IMG/VR virus record: IMGVR_UViG_3300032087_001311
Location: 1-28,095 of that record
Length of the DNA: 28,095 bases
DNA from: a virus
Direction: 5' to 3' (one strand)
The position numbers were made by a program, and so were the translations under genes. Shown in pieces: positions 20,421 through 27,882 of this stretch (positions within the stretch are counted from its first letter, which is position 1; every line of letters starts with the position of its first letter). The notes beneath the pieces were generated by a model. It ran no database searches, was not told the DNA's origin, and worked only from the letters and a program-made list of their open reading frames with translations.

Positions 20421-21793
20421 AACTTCAACTCCGCGAATTTACTTTTGAATTTGGATTCGGGTTCATCATAACCCGATTCTTGACCAGAGTCAAGGATATC
20501 ATCTTGTGCGGTCTGTTCACAATCGTACAGACGCATCTTAGCTCGATCGATACCCACAATAAATCGTTTGTTGATTGTGGGATCGTTGTATCGATTCTTC
20601 AACTGTTTCACCATAATCTGTCCCAACTGTTCCAACTCTTCCGTGGAAATAAGGGCAAACATAAGATCAGCAGTAGCAGGGAGACCAAAGGACTCGCTAG
20701 TGTCAGTAATGTCAACATCAGAGCTACCGTAACCAGAACGAGTGGTCTGGGTGGCAGATACGATAGGGACCTCGGCTTCGACAGCCAATCCTCTAAGTTC
20801 CTCTGCAATAGACTTAATAAGAGTATAGGAATTAATATTGGCAGCCCCTTTGTAACGCGAAGAGGTACAAATATTAAGATAATCCACGAATATAATATCA
20901 GGTCGAAAAGACTTTTTAAGTGCAAGTTCGTTAAGTAAGGCACGAAAATGTCCAGCATGAGCCGAAGCAGTAGGATACTCTTTGATGATGAGTTGACCCT
21001 GAGTCTTCTTGGACAGGTTACTCACCTTGTTCTCAAACATCACCTTCGGAAGGTCCGCAATCTCCTGGATGTTGACGTTAAGAAGGTTGGCGTCAATTCG
21101 CTCAGCAATTCTCTCTTCTGCCATTTCAAGAGTGATATACAGAACGTTCTTTCCTTGCAGGAGGACGGAGCTAGCCAAGTGGCACATGAATAGAGACTTG
21201 CCGACGCCTGTACCAGCAAGTGCGATATTGAGAGTCTTGTTAGGGAGACCACCTTTTGTAATTTTGTTGAAGTACTCAAGGTCGAAAGAGATCTTTTCTT
21301 CTTTTCGGTGATATACCTCGTAACGTTGCTCATAATCTTCAAGATAGTCGTGACCAATGTGATTGTCAAATGATACTGCAAGAGCATCACTCAGAATACT
21401 TGGGATAGCATCCCTTCCTTTTTTACTATCTTGTCCATCAGCAATCTTGATTGATTCCATCAGGGCAAGATAGATCGCACGTTCTTTACACCACTTCTCA
21501 GTAGTGTCCAGAATCCAGTCACTGTTGACAGGCTCTCTATCTAGGACAGAAATCTGATCTAAGAGTTGTTTGTGTTCTTCATCCGTGACATCATCACGAT
21601 TCCCAATCTCAATCTTGAGAATCTCTTGGGAGATAGGTTTGTCATACTTGACGATGAACTTTGCAATCTCATCAAAGATCACACGATCTTTACGATCTTC
21701 AAAATATGATGGTTCAATAAAAGGGACCACCTTACGAAGGTAGTCCTCGTCATGAATCATAGTCCGAAGAATTGTATTTTCGACTCTATCCAT
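20417..21793 (-). CDS. 41: Replicative DNA helicase, T4 gp41-type (DnaB family)
   Basis: A 458-aa protein with an N-terminal helical domain (MDRVENTILRTMIHDEDYL) and a RecA-like C-terminal domain: AGTGVGKS is Walker A near residue 195, YITLEMAEERIAERI follows as in DnaB helicases, PDIIFVDYLNI is Walker B, and SATQTTRSGYG is the conserved sensor region. It unwinds DNA at the fork as a hexamer together with the gp61 primase. The start ATG overlaps the oxygenase stop by 8 bases and the end overlaps mazG as TTGA. The acidic and Phe-containing tail (DEPESKFKSKF) is typical of interaction tails. No anomalies. Confidence 0.96.
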   Translation of the reverse strand: MDRVENTILRTMIHDEDYLRKVVPFIEPSYFEDRKDRVIFDEIAKFIVKYDKPISQEILKIEIGNRDDVTDEEHKQLLDQISVLDREPVNSDWILDTTEKWCKERAIYLALMESIKIADGQDSKKGRDAIPSILSDALAVSFDNHIGHDYLEDYEQRYEVYHRKEEKISFDLEYFNKITKGGLPNKTLNIALAGTGVGKSLFMCHLASSVLLQGKNVLYITLEMAEERIAERIDANLLNVNIQEIADLPKVMFENKVSNLSKKTQGQLIIKEYPTASAHAGHFRALLNELALKKSFRPDIIFVDYLNICTSSRYKGAANINSYTLIKSIAEELRGLAVEAEVPIVSATQTTRSGYGSSDVDITDTSESFGLPATADLMFALISTEELEQLGQIMVKQLKNRYNDPTINKRFIVGIDRAKMRLYDCEQTAQDDILDSGQESGYDEPESKFKSKFAELKF

Positions 21794-22346
21794 AGTGGAG
21801 ATACGTGCTCATTATGTACTTCGGTCCACTAATGGGTGGACGGCCAGCATGTGGATACTCCCACGTCGGCGGAAACACCAAGACAGAACCCGTCTTGGGT
21901 CTCACCATCATATCATGGAAAGGGAAGACTGTCTCCCCTCCTTCCTCAACATCGTTGAGATAAAATAACATAGCCAAATAACGTCTGGCACTGGGATAGT
22001 CCCCGACATCAACATGTTCATCAAATCTATCGTCACCACCAGGAACATATTTTTTGACTCTAAAACTCTCCAACGATTTTATTGGAGGCATGTGTCTAGT
22101 AAGTCCCAATAAATCAGATTGATATATTTCAAGACATGTCTTTACTCTATCAACCAAATAATTGATTGCCTGAACATGATGACTATTTACATTCAGTTGA
22201 GTAAAGTTAGGCCTACCATCATTTTTTACAGTCTCATGATATTGAGACATACCCTCAAAAGCAGAAATAAGACCCTGACACTGTTCTAGGTTCAGGATCT
22301 TATCATAAGTTCTAACCGTATGAGAATTCGTTCTTCGCAATTTCAT
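21786..22346 (-). CDS. 2OG/Fe(II) oxygenase, prolyl-4-hydroxylase type, 186 aa
   Basis: The core reads DEHVDVGDYPSARRYLAMLF with the HxD ligands, then LNDVEEGGETVFP, the hallmark of prolyl-4-hydroxylase-type enzymes, then GSVLVFPPTWEYPHAGRPP with the distal His, and ISGPKYIMSTYLHY with the lysine that binds 2-oxoglutarate. All expected ligands are visible. Substrate is unknown. It lies between uvsX and gp41, within the replication unit, overlapping uvsX by 35 bases if ATG 22346 is the start and gp41 by 8 bases. Its position could point to a replication-linked target, but such enzymes also move freely among cyanophages. Confidence 0.9.
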   Translation of the reverse strand: MKLRRTNSHTVRTYDKILNLEQCQGLISAFEGMSQYHETVKNDGRPNFTQLNVNSHHVQAINYLVDRVKTCLEIYQSDLLGLTRHMPPIKSLESFRVKKYVPGGDDRFDEHVDVGDYPSARRYLAMLFYLNDVEEGGETVFPFHDMMVRPKTGSVLVFPPTWEYPHAGRPPISGPKYIMSTYLHYG

Positions 22347-23313
22347 CAAGTTGCTCCATAACTTCAGGAGTGAAATAGACCTCAGGTTCTTTCAAGATTT
22401 GTTTTGCATAGACCTTCTTACCATTCATCTCATATCGACCAGCAACATTCTTCCAAAGTCCACCGATCTCACCGAGTTCAAGAAGACCATAATATCGATC
22501 GAGACCACGCTCATCGTAATAAAGACGCACCGTAACATCCTTATTCTCCTTACTTAGACGCGACTTAGCAGTCTTAGCCTTGATAAGATTTCCGACGATT
22601 TCTGTACCATCCTTTTCTTTTTTCTTTGAGAGATAGATGATTGTACTTGCTGCATACTTGAGGCCACTGCCTCCTCCCATTTCTTTTGTAGGGACATAAG
22701 CACCGATGACATCATAGGTGTGATTGGTTACGATCATTGGGATTTTAGCCTGTCCCAGTTTCAGAGTGATCATACGGAAAGCACCTTTGACCAGTTGGGA
22801 TTTGGTCATGTCACGAACTTGTTTGTCGTTCAGTGCGTCAGTGATCTCTTTCTCTGTAGACAGCATACCGAGAGAGTCTAACACAAACATACAAGGTTTG
22901 CGTTCATCCTCAGGTTTCTTAAGGTATATATCCACAGCTTTCAGGGCTTTACCCCTGAACTCCTCAATTGTAACAACGTTTACAACAATCAGACGACTGG
23001 TGTCAATACCCCGAGACTCAATGAGAGATTTGGTAATAGCAGCTTCAGTGTCAAAATAGAGGCAGTAACCGTCAGGATTAGAATCCAAAAAGTTCTTGAC
23101 GACAGCAAGGGAGAAAAAAGTTTTTCCAGTACTAGACTCGCCAGCAATGGCAGTAATCTTATTCCCAGATACACCACCAAATAGACTACCTGAAACAAGT
23201 CCGTTAAAGATGTACGAACCCGTGTCCACATAAGTTTCAGACTCATCGATTTCTGATGCGAGTTGGGTGTATTCACCACCAATCTCCTTTACAATGTCTT
23301 TCAAAAAATCCAT
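22312..23313 (-). CDS. uvsX: RecA-like recombinase UvsX
   Basis: A 333-aa RecA-family ATPase. GESSTGKT (near residue 58-65) is Walker A, CLYFDTEAAI matches the family's strand with the catalytic Glu, CMFVLDSLGML is Walker B, and VTNHTYDVIG ... GGGSGLKYAAST covers the L2/ATP-cap region. UvsX promotes strand exchange for recombination-dependent replication and repair in T4. It follows the 65-aa gene with no gap (stop at 23314, ATG at 23313) and precedes the oxygenase and gp41, the order common in cyanophages. Length is a little below T4 UvsX. No defects visible. Confidence 0.96.
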   Translation of the reverse strand: MDFLKDIVKEIGGEYTQLASEIDESETYVDTGSYIFNGLVSGSLFGGVSGNKITAIAGESSTGKTFFSLAVVKNFLDSNPDGYCLYFDTEAAITKSLIESRGIDTSRLIVVNVVTIEEFRGKALKAVDIYLKKPEDERKPCMFVLDSLGMLSTEKEITDALNDKQVRDMTKSQLVKGAFRMITLKLGQAKIPMIVTNHTYDVIGAYVPTKEMGGGSGLKYAASTIIYLSKKKEKDGTEIVGNLIKAKTAKSRLSKENKDVTVRLYYDERGLDRYYGLLELGEIGGLWKNVAGRYEMNGKKVYAKQILKEPEVYFTPEVMEQLDEIAKNEFSYG

Positions 23314-23511
23314 TCAGTTCCACCTCAAGGTTTTCAAATATTCTAACACATTTTGACGAACGTCCATCAGTTCGTGATAACACCTCTGATTATGAGCACA
23401 TTGACGCAGTGCGGGATCTGGTTTGAGGACAGACTCAACAAAGAGATCTAGGCCTCGATTCCATTTATCCTGTTTGGATTCTCCATCGTCGATTACATAC
23501 TGGTCTTTCAT
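23314..23511 (-). CDS. Conserved hypothetical between gp43 and uvsX, 65 aa
   Basis: I start it at ATG 23511, which overlaps the gp43 stop as ATGA, rather than at the upstream 23553. The product MKDQYVIDDGESKQDKWNRG continues with FVESVLKPDPALRQCAHNQ and CYHELMDVRQNVLEYLKTL, likely helical, with two cysteines and two histidines (CAHNQRCYHE) that could bind metal. It fills the slot between polymerase and recombinase seen in related phages, with direct coupling to both. A replication accessory role is suggested only by place. Confidence 0.82.
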   Translation of the reverse strand: MKDQYVIDDGESKQDKWNRGLDLFVESVLKPDPALRQCAHNQRCYHELMDVRQNVLEYLKTLRWN

Positions 23512-26006
23512 AGGAAGAATGACTCTAGGTTTACGGTTTTTTCCACGTCCCATCCTATCACGTCTAGGATGATTTTCAAGGGATCAAGGAAAGATTTTTC
23601 AAACTGAAGATCATAATCGACATACTTCTCAATACCCAACTCTCTAGGGAAGTCCTGAATGAAAGACATCACGTTTTCATGAATTGGATTTGGACTACGA
23701 AGATAACAAAACTTGATCTTCTCTCCATTCTTAATCAGTGAATATTTACCATCCAATTTCAGACGTTTAATATGGTGATTGAACAGAAGAGCGCCACGAC
23801 AATGAATAGGAGTTCCTTTCTGATAGATCGCCTGATTACTTTTGTACTTTGTAACCTCACTGACCGAACGGGGGAATGAGATATCTTCGGGAGGAAGACT
23901 CTTAAACTCTTTGCGGAAGTTTTCAATGAAGTCAATAGCTTCATCTTCAGTACCCTTCATCACCACCTTGAGTGCGTCCTTAATAGCCTGACGACAAGGT
24001 GCAGGAGTCGAAGACTTCACAGCTTCAATACCCATAATCTTTAGTTTAGGTTCTGCATATCGAACACCTTCAGAATCATGCACGTTGAGAATGTATCGTT
24101 TCTTCGCAGTCCAGATACCACGATCAGCGATATTCTCCCGTTTCATGAACATCTTCTGATCATATGCCTGAACATAATCCGCAAGTTCCTGATAAGACTT
24201 ATCAATGAATGGTTCCAACTTGTCCTGACAGATCTTATCAAGTAAGCCAACAATCGCTGTTTTATCATCAGACTTATTACTAAGAAATTTAGTAACAAGA
24301 GGTCCAAGATTAAGATAGATTGAGTCAGTGTCAGATGCGATAACATAATCGACTTCCTCAGTTTGCAATAGTTTATTTAGATATCCGTTCATTCGATTCT
24401 CAATCCAACGAATTGATACCTGACCACTCAAAGTGATGGCCTCTGCATTGGCTAGTTTGTAATACCTGAAGTATTGATTACCAATAGCACCATAAGCAGA
24501 GTTAAGAGAAATCTTCTTCGCCATTTGAATGTTATTGCAACGAGCGATCTCCTTTTGTAAAGCAATAGATGGCGTCTTCTCATTGTCTTTCTTGGCTTGA
24601 ATCATCTTCTTCTTGAAGATGACACGTTCGTCATAGTATTTCTGCATCAGTTCAGGAAGAAATCCCTGTTCATCTTTGCGATACATTGCACCATTGGCAC
24701 AGACTGCATAGTCTTTGTACAACTCAAAAGTAAGATCTTCATTCAGAATCTTATCAACAGTTGCAGTAGGATGTCTCTCTTCCTGAAGAGTCTCAGGTGA
24801 GATGTTGTACTGCATGATTAGGTGAGGGTACAGAGAGTTAAGGTCAAAACTGACAACCCAATCATACTTTCCAGGAATCGGTTCCTTGACATAAGCACCT
24901 GCGTACTTTTCATCCTTTTCAGATCTCTCCTTTGGAGGAATGACAATGTTCTTCTTCCTCAGATAGTTGTAGATAATGCAGTCCCAGAGTCGAACTTGAA
25001 AGAAAATATCCTGATAGTTCACCTTGGCATCATAAGCCATAGTGAGAGCAAGTTCGATCAGTTTCAACTTGTCCTCAAAACGGTCAACCAGTTCCACGTC
25101 AACGATGTTGTATTCAACAAACTTCTGCCACCCATGAGTGTAGAAATCTTTGAACGTATCGAACTCACTATGGTCTAGTTTCTGTTGACCGAGTTCCTGT
25201 TGTGCAATGTAGTCAAGACGAAATGACTCTTGGTTAGGAGTACCAGGAGACCACCGATAAAGACGCATGTAGTCCAGGATGGCTACACCACCAACATCTA
25301 CACAGAAGTTCTTACGACCCATCACGAAGACTTCTTGTTGCGTCACCAGACCCCAGGGGGACAGACGTTTCATCATCTTGTCTCCCAGGACCCTCGCCAG
25401 GCGTCCTGCCAGGTACGGAAGGTCAAAGAACTCACAGTTCCACCCTGTCACCACGTCAGGGGTGTTCTCGATCCACCAGTGGATGAATCCATTCAACATG
25501 GCCTTCTCATCAGGGAACTGACGATAGTCCACATTCTTCTGTTTGTTGACGAACGGACCCACACCCCAGGTGATGATCTGTTTGGTATTGAAGTCCTGAA
25601 TCGTGATCAGGAGCATCTCCTCGGCAGCAGACTCTACATCAGGAAATCCATACTCAGCCTTGGTCTCAATGTCAATCGTGACCAGATTGATCTTTGACAT
25701 ATCAAATTCAATATGGTCTTGCTGATAATTATCAGCGATATATTGATAGATGAAACGTTCAAATCCATAGATCTTGAATCCATCAACACCATCGTACTTC
25801 TTGATGAAGTCGCGGGTCTCACGAATCGTACCAGGATTAACAGGACTTACATACTCACCCTCAAGAGTTTTGAATTTACTCTTACCTTTTGCAGGCACAA
25901 AAAGAGTCGGGTTGAAAGACTCGCGGTTCATGAAACGTCTACCGTTTTCATATCCCCGAACGAGAATTTGGTCCCCGACCATTTGAACGTTTGTATAAAA
26001 TCGCAT
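23508..26006 (-). CDS. 43: DNA polymerase, T4 gp43-type (family B)
   Basis: An 832-aa family B polymerase. Exonuclease motifs: VTIDIETKAEYGFPD (Exo I), TGWNCEFFDLPYLAGRL (Exo II), VEYNIVDVELVDRF (Exo III). Polymerase motifs: VSFDLNSLYPHLIMQ (motif A), KKISLNSAYGAIGNQYFR (motif B), IASDTDSIYLN (motif C, DTDS). The C-terminus NLESFFL is a clamp-binding tail. Proofreading and synthesis sites are complete, with no intein or intron. The ATG at 26006 shares a base with the upstream stop (TGATG). It replicates the phage genome with gp41, gp61 and the clamp genes expected outside the right edge. Confidence 0.98.
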   Translation of the reverse strand: MRFYTNVQMVGDQILVRGYENGRRFMNRESFNPTLFVPAKGKSKFKTLEGEYVSPVNPGTIRETRDFIKKYDGVDGFKIYGFERFIYQYIADNYQQDHIEFDMSKINLVTIDIETKAEYGFPDVESAAEEMLLITIQDFNTKQIITWGVGPFVNKQKNVDYRQFPDEKAMLNGFIHWWIENTPDVVTGWNCEFFDLPYLAGRLARVLGDKMMKRLSPWGLVTQQEVFVMGRKNFCVDVGGVAILDYMRLYRWSPGTPNQESFRLDYIAQQELGQQKLDHSEFDTFKDFYTHGWQKFVEYNIVDVELVDRFEDKLKLIELALTMAYDAKVNYQDIFFQVRLWDCIIYNYLRKKNIVIPPKERSEKDEKYAGAYVKEPIPGKYDWVVSFDLNSLYPHLIMQYNISPETLQEERHPTATVDKILNEDLTFELYKDYAVCANGAMYRKDEQGFLPELMQKYYDERVIFKKKMIQAKKDNEKTPSIALQKEIARCNNIQMAKKISLNSAYGAIGNQYFRYYKLANAEAITLSGQVSIRWIENRMNGYLNKLLQTEEVDYVIASDTDSIYLNLGPLVTKFLSNKSDDKTAIVGLLDKICQDKLEPFIDKSYQELADYVQAYDQKMFMKRENIADRGIWTAKKRYILNVHDSEGVRYAEPKLKIMGIEAVKSSTPAPCRQAIKDALKVVMKGTEDEAIDFIENFRKEFKSLPPEDISFPRSVSEVTKYKSNQAIYQKGTPIHCRGALLFNHHIKRLKLDGKYSLIKNGEKIKFCYLRSPNPIHENVMSFIQDFPRELGIEKYVDYDLQFEKSFLDPLKIILDVIGWDVEKTVNLESFFL

Positions 26007-26281
26007 CAATCAATAAGAGTCATGTAATGGGCCAGCAACTGAGGAGCTGGTTCAACGAACGTGAGAATATCCGATGACCTCACCATTATATCAGACTGTT
26101 CCGTAAAGTCCAACCACGGTTGGATCCGTTCATCAGGTGTCATGTCTGGGGCCTCATGACGACCCAGGATCCTGAATGGTTTGACAAGTTTGCAATCGGG
26201 GTCACCGATCTCAGACATCACTTCAATGACTTCAGCAATGACCACCAGGTCATTCTGAAATAGCAGACACTGTACGTTCAT
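26006..26281 (-). CDS. Small protein, 91 aa, possibly Sm-like
   Basis: The product begins MNVQCLLFQNDLVVIAEVIE, then a polar loop (GRHEAPDMTPDERIQPWLDF) and ends DIMVRSSDILTFVEPAPQL and HYMTLID. The strand order (a first hairpin, a variable loop, then strand-turn-strand ending in VEP) resembles an LSm barrel and aligns in outline with the neighbouring 107-aa protein (MSVLLLMLKSGEELIAETKE ... IPIDWVVTVCNPIESL), so the two look like tandem paralogues. RNA binding or oligomer formation would fit an Sm-like fold but is unproven. It overlaps that neighbour by 32 bases and gp43 by TGATG. Confidence 0.85.
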   Translation of the reverse strand: MNVQCLLFQNDLVVIAEVIEVMSEIGDPDCKLVKPFRILGRHEAPDMTPDERIQPWLDFTEQSDIMVRSSDILTFVEPAPQLLAHYMTLID

Positions 26282-26573
26282 CAAATTTAGCCTCGTAAGA
26301 TGTTTTCAATGATTCAATTGGGTTGCAGACAGTCACCACCCAATCAATAGGGATTCGGAATTCAGTATCATCAGAATAAATCTGCCACTTGGAGAAGTTT
26401 ACACTGATTTTGTTTTCTTCTTCGGTTTCTTCATTCAGTGTAGTAGCTCTGGATAAAGAAAGGACTTGTGGATTTGTTAATTGAAATCCAATGACTTTTT
26501 CTTCAAGGAGAAGTTCTTTCGTTTCGGCAATGAGTTCTTCGCCGGACTTGAGCATTAAAAGTAATACGGACAT
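26250..26573 (-). CDS. Small protein, 107 aa, possibly Sm-like
   Basis: The product MSVLLLMLKSGEELIAETKE continues LLLEEKVIGFQLTNPQVLSL, an acidic loop (TTLNEETEEENK), and NFSKWQIYSDDTEFRIPIDW then VVTVCNPIESLKTSYE. This strand layout is known to me from a conserved cyanophage protein near gp43; the Sm-like reading is from pattern only. It is the first gene after the hsp20 terminator and follows a sigma70-like promoter (26586-26614) by only about 5 bases from the expected start of transcription, so its leader would be very short. It overlaps the 91-aa paralogue. Confidence 0.88.
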   Translation of the reverse strand: MSVLLLMLKSGEELIAETKELLLEEKVIGFQLTNPQVLSLSRATTLNEETEEENKISVNFSKWQIYSDDTEFRIPIDWVVTVCNPIESLKTSYEAKFDERTVSAISE

Positions 26574-26585
26574 GGTTTTTCAAAA

Positions 26586-26614
26586 ATTATAAAAGGGGTT
26601 ACCCCTAAAGGCAA
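26586..26614 (-). promoter_or_regulatory. Sigma70-like promoter TTGCCT-17-TATAAT inside a terminator
   Basis: On the minus strand TTGCCT (26609-26614) precedes TATAAT (26586-26591) by 17 bases. The -35 box lies in the stem of the hsp20 terminator and the -10 in its T-rich tail. Expected start near 26579, six bases before ATG 26573. Confidence 0.6.
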
Positions 26615-26618
26615 CCCC
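26591..26618 (-). terminator. Terminator after hsp20
   Basis: GGGGTT (26595-26600) pairs with AACCCC (26613-26618), extended inward by ACC/GGT-type pairs, and is followed by TTTTATAATTTTT on the minus strand. It lies about 27 bases after the hsp20 stop. Confidence 0.75.
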
Positions 26619-26644
26619 ACTGCATGGCACGCAGGTACATCTAT

Positions 26645-27079
26645 TTAGAGGTAGTCTTTGCGTTGATGATGTTCGGGAACAATTTTACCAAGACTGATTA
26701 CTAACATCCCATCCTCAAATTCAACTGATCTAATTTCCGTTTCATCTGAGAGACTCCAAGCTCTGGAGAAAGATCGTTGAGCCACTCCTCGATGGAGGTA
26801 TTCTGGGGAGTGTTCTTCTCCTTCTTTTTTACCTTCGACAAAGAGTCTTCCGTGTTCTGTGTAGACTTTAACATCTGTCTTTTTAAATCCTGCTAGTGCT
26901 AGTTCTAGTCGATATTCGACATTACTCACCTGAACTAGATTGTACGGAGGATAATTATTTGATGCGCCATTAAGTTCAGCAAGACGATCAAAATAATCTT
27001 CCATCCCAATACTGTGTTTATTAATCCTATCGACGAGTGCAGGCAGATCTGCAGCGCGCCACCGTTGAAGGCCGGTCAT
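26645..27079 (-). CDS. hsp20: Small heat-shock protein (Hsp20 / alpha-crystallin)
   Basis: A 144-aa Hsp20. The alpha-crystallin core runs from about residue 44 (YNLVQVSNVEYRLELALAGF) through KTDVKVYTEHGRLFVEGKKE to the conserved hydrophobic block FEDGMLVISLGKIVPE (GMLxIxL motif with an I-x-V-like end). The N-terminus (MTGLQRWRAADLPALVDRIN) is of the cyanophage type. It likely acts as an ATP-independent holdase during infection or capsid assembly. The ribosome site TAGGAG is 9 bases upstream. The long leader has a GGACC/GGATCC-like TTCG hairpin (27116-27132). The stop TAA is embedded in CTAAATAG, and a terminator follows. Confidence 0.95.
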   Translation of the reverse strand: MTGLQRWRAADLPALVDRINKHSIGMEDYFDRLAELNGASNNYPPYNLVQVSNVEYRLELALAGFKKTDVKVYTEHGRLFVEGKKEGEEHSPEYLHRGVAQRSFSRAWSLSDETEIRSVEFEDGMLVISLGKIVPEHHQRKDYL

Positions 27080-27115
27080 GATTCTTAGCTCCTATTAAGC
27101 GAGTTTGTGTTGTGT

Positions 27116-27132
27116 GGACCCCGAAGGCATCC
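27116..27132 (-). other. Hairpin in the hsp20 leader
   Basis: On the minus strand GGATGCC-TTC-GGGGTCC can form a stem with one mismatch and one wobble pair, about 36 bases before the hsp20 ATG. The 80-base space between the preceding terminator and hsp20 otherwise shows only TTAAATAG near 27141, a possible late-type promoter variant. Confidence 0.4.
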
Positions 27133-27154
27133 GATACTATTTAACAATAAAACG

Positions 27155-27188
27155 AAAAAAGGAGATACGGTAAGAACCGTACCTCCTT
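27155..27188 (-). terminator. Terminator after the 214-aa oxygenase
   Basis: A long stem, AAGGAG-x-TACGGT with ACCGTA-x-CTCCTT (27159-27188) with a TCTT loop and one internal mismatch, is followed by a T run on the minus strand. Very strong. A smaller GAGTC/GACTC hairpin lies at about 27212-27231. Confidence 0.9.
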
Positions 27189-27237
27189 ATGGGGGTTTCC
27201 GACAATCGTAGAGTCTGCACGAAAGACTCACATCTAT

Positions 27238-27882
27238 TTAGATGATAAGTTCATCAGGTGTTCCTAGATGAAGTTCAGTTCCATTATCAAAGAACACATT
27301 AAATGTGATTGATTTTCTCTCTTCAAATCCCTCATACCTAGGAGTCTTATGATAAAGAGATGAAGGGAACATTAACAATGTACCAGATCTTGAGAATCTA
27401 AGTTTAGCAAAACTAGAATTAGCTAAGTTAGTATCCGAAAGTTCAAAACGCCAACCAGAAAAATAATCATGTGTGGTGTTATAAACATATATTTCATTAT
27501 CTTCAGTGACACTAATCACACCAGTAAAAATAGAATTTTTGTTGATGTGAAGTTCTTCATGTTGTCCATGCTCTTCAGCATTAACCCATGAAGATGACAC
27601 TTTAAATTTTTGATTTGAAGAAATGCATAACACATCTCTCAGATAATATTCTACGGCATTGTTAACAAACTCTCTGAGATTTGAAAGTTCTGGGGCTTCG
27701 AGAATATTAATGTTATAACTGACATTATTAAACTCTTGAGGAAGATATTGAATATTTTCAATATACTTCAGTTCATCCTCAGTAAAATTGTAACTCTCGG
27801 AGGGTACAGTTTTTAGAATTGTTGTTGGAAAAAGGTTGTGAATTTCGTAATCAGAGGTTTCATCATCAATAAGGTTACTCAT
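27238..27882 (-). CDS. 2OG/Fe(II) oxygenase-like protein, 214 aa
   Basis: The pattern is that of the putative 2OG-Fe(II) oxygenase family common in marine phages: NLFPTTILKT at the start, SSWVNAEEHGQHEELHINKN with the HxH-like iron site region, IFTGVISV, and GTLLMFPSSLYHKTPRYEGF with the distal histidine and a following arginine, then RKSITFNVFF. The substrate is unknown. ATG 27882 shares a base with the regA stop (TGATG). It differs clearly from the other two oxygenases in the window. Its TAA lies in CTAAATAG, and a strong terminator follows. Confidence 0.87.
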   Translation of the reverse strand: MSNLIDDETSDYEIHNLFPTTILKTVPSESYNFTEDELKYIENIQYLPQEFNNVSYNINILEAPELSNLREFVNNAVEYYLRDVLCISSNQKFKVSSSWVNAEEHGQHEELHINKNSIFTGVISVTEDNEIYVYNTTHDYFSGWRFELSDTNLANSSFAKLRFSRSGTLLMFPSSLYHKTPRYEGFEERKSITFNVFFDNGTELHLGTPDELII

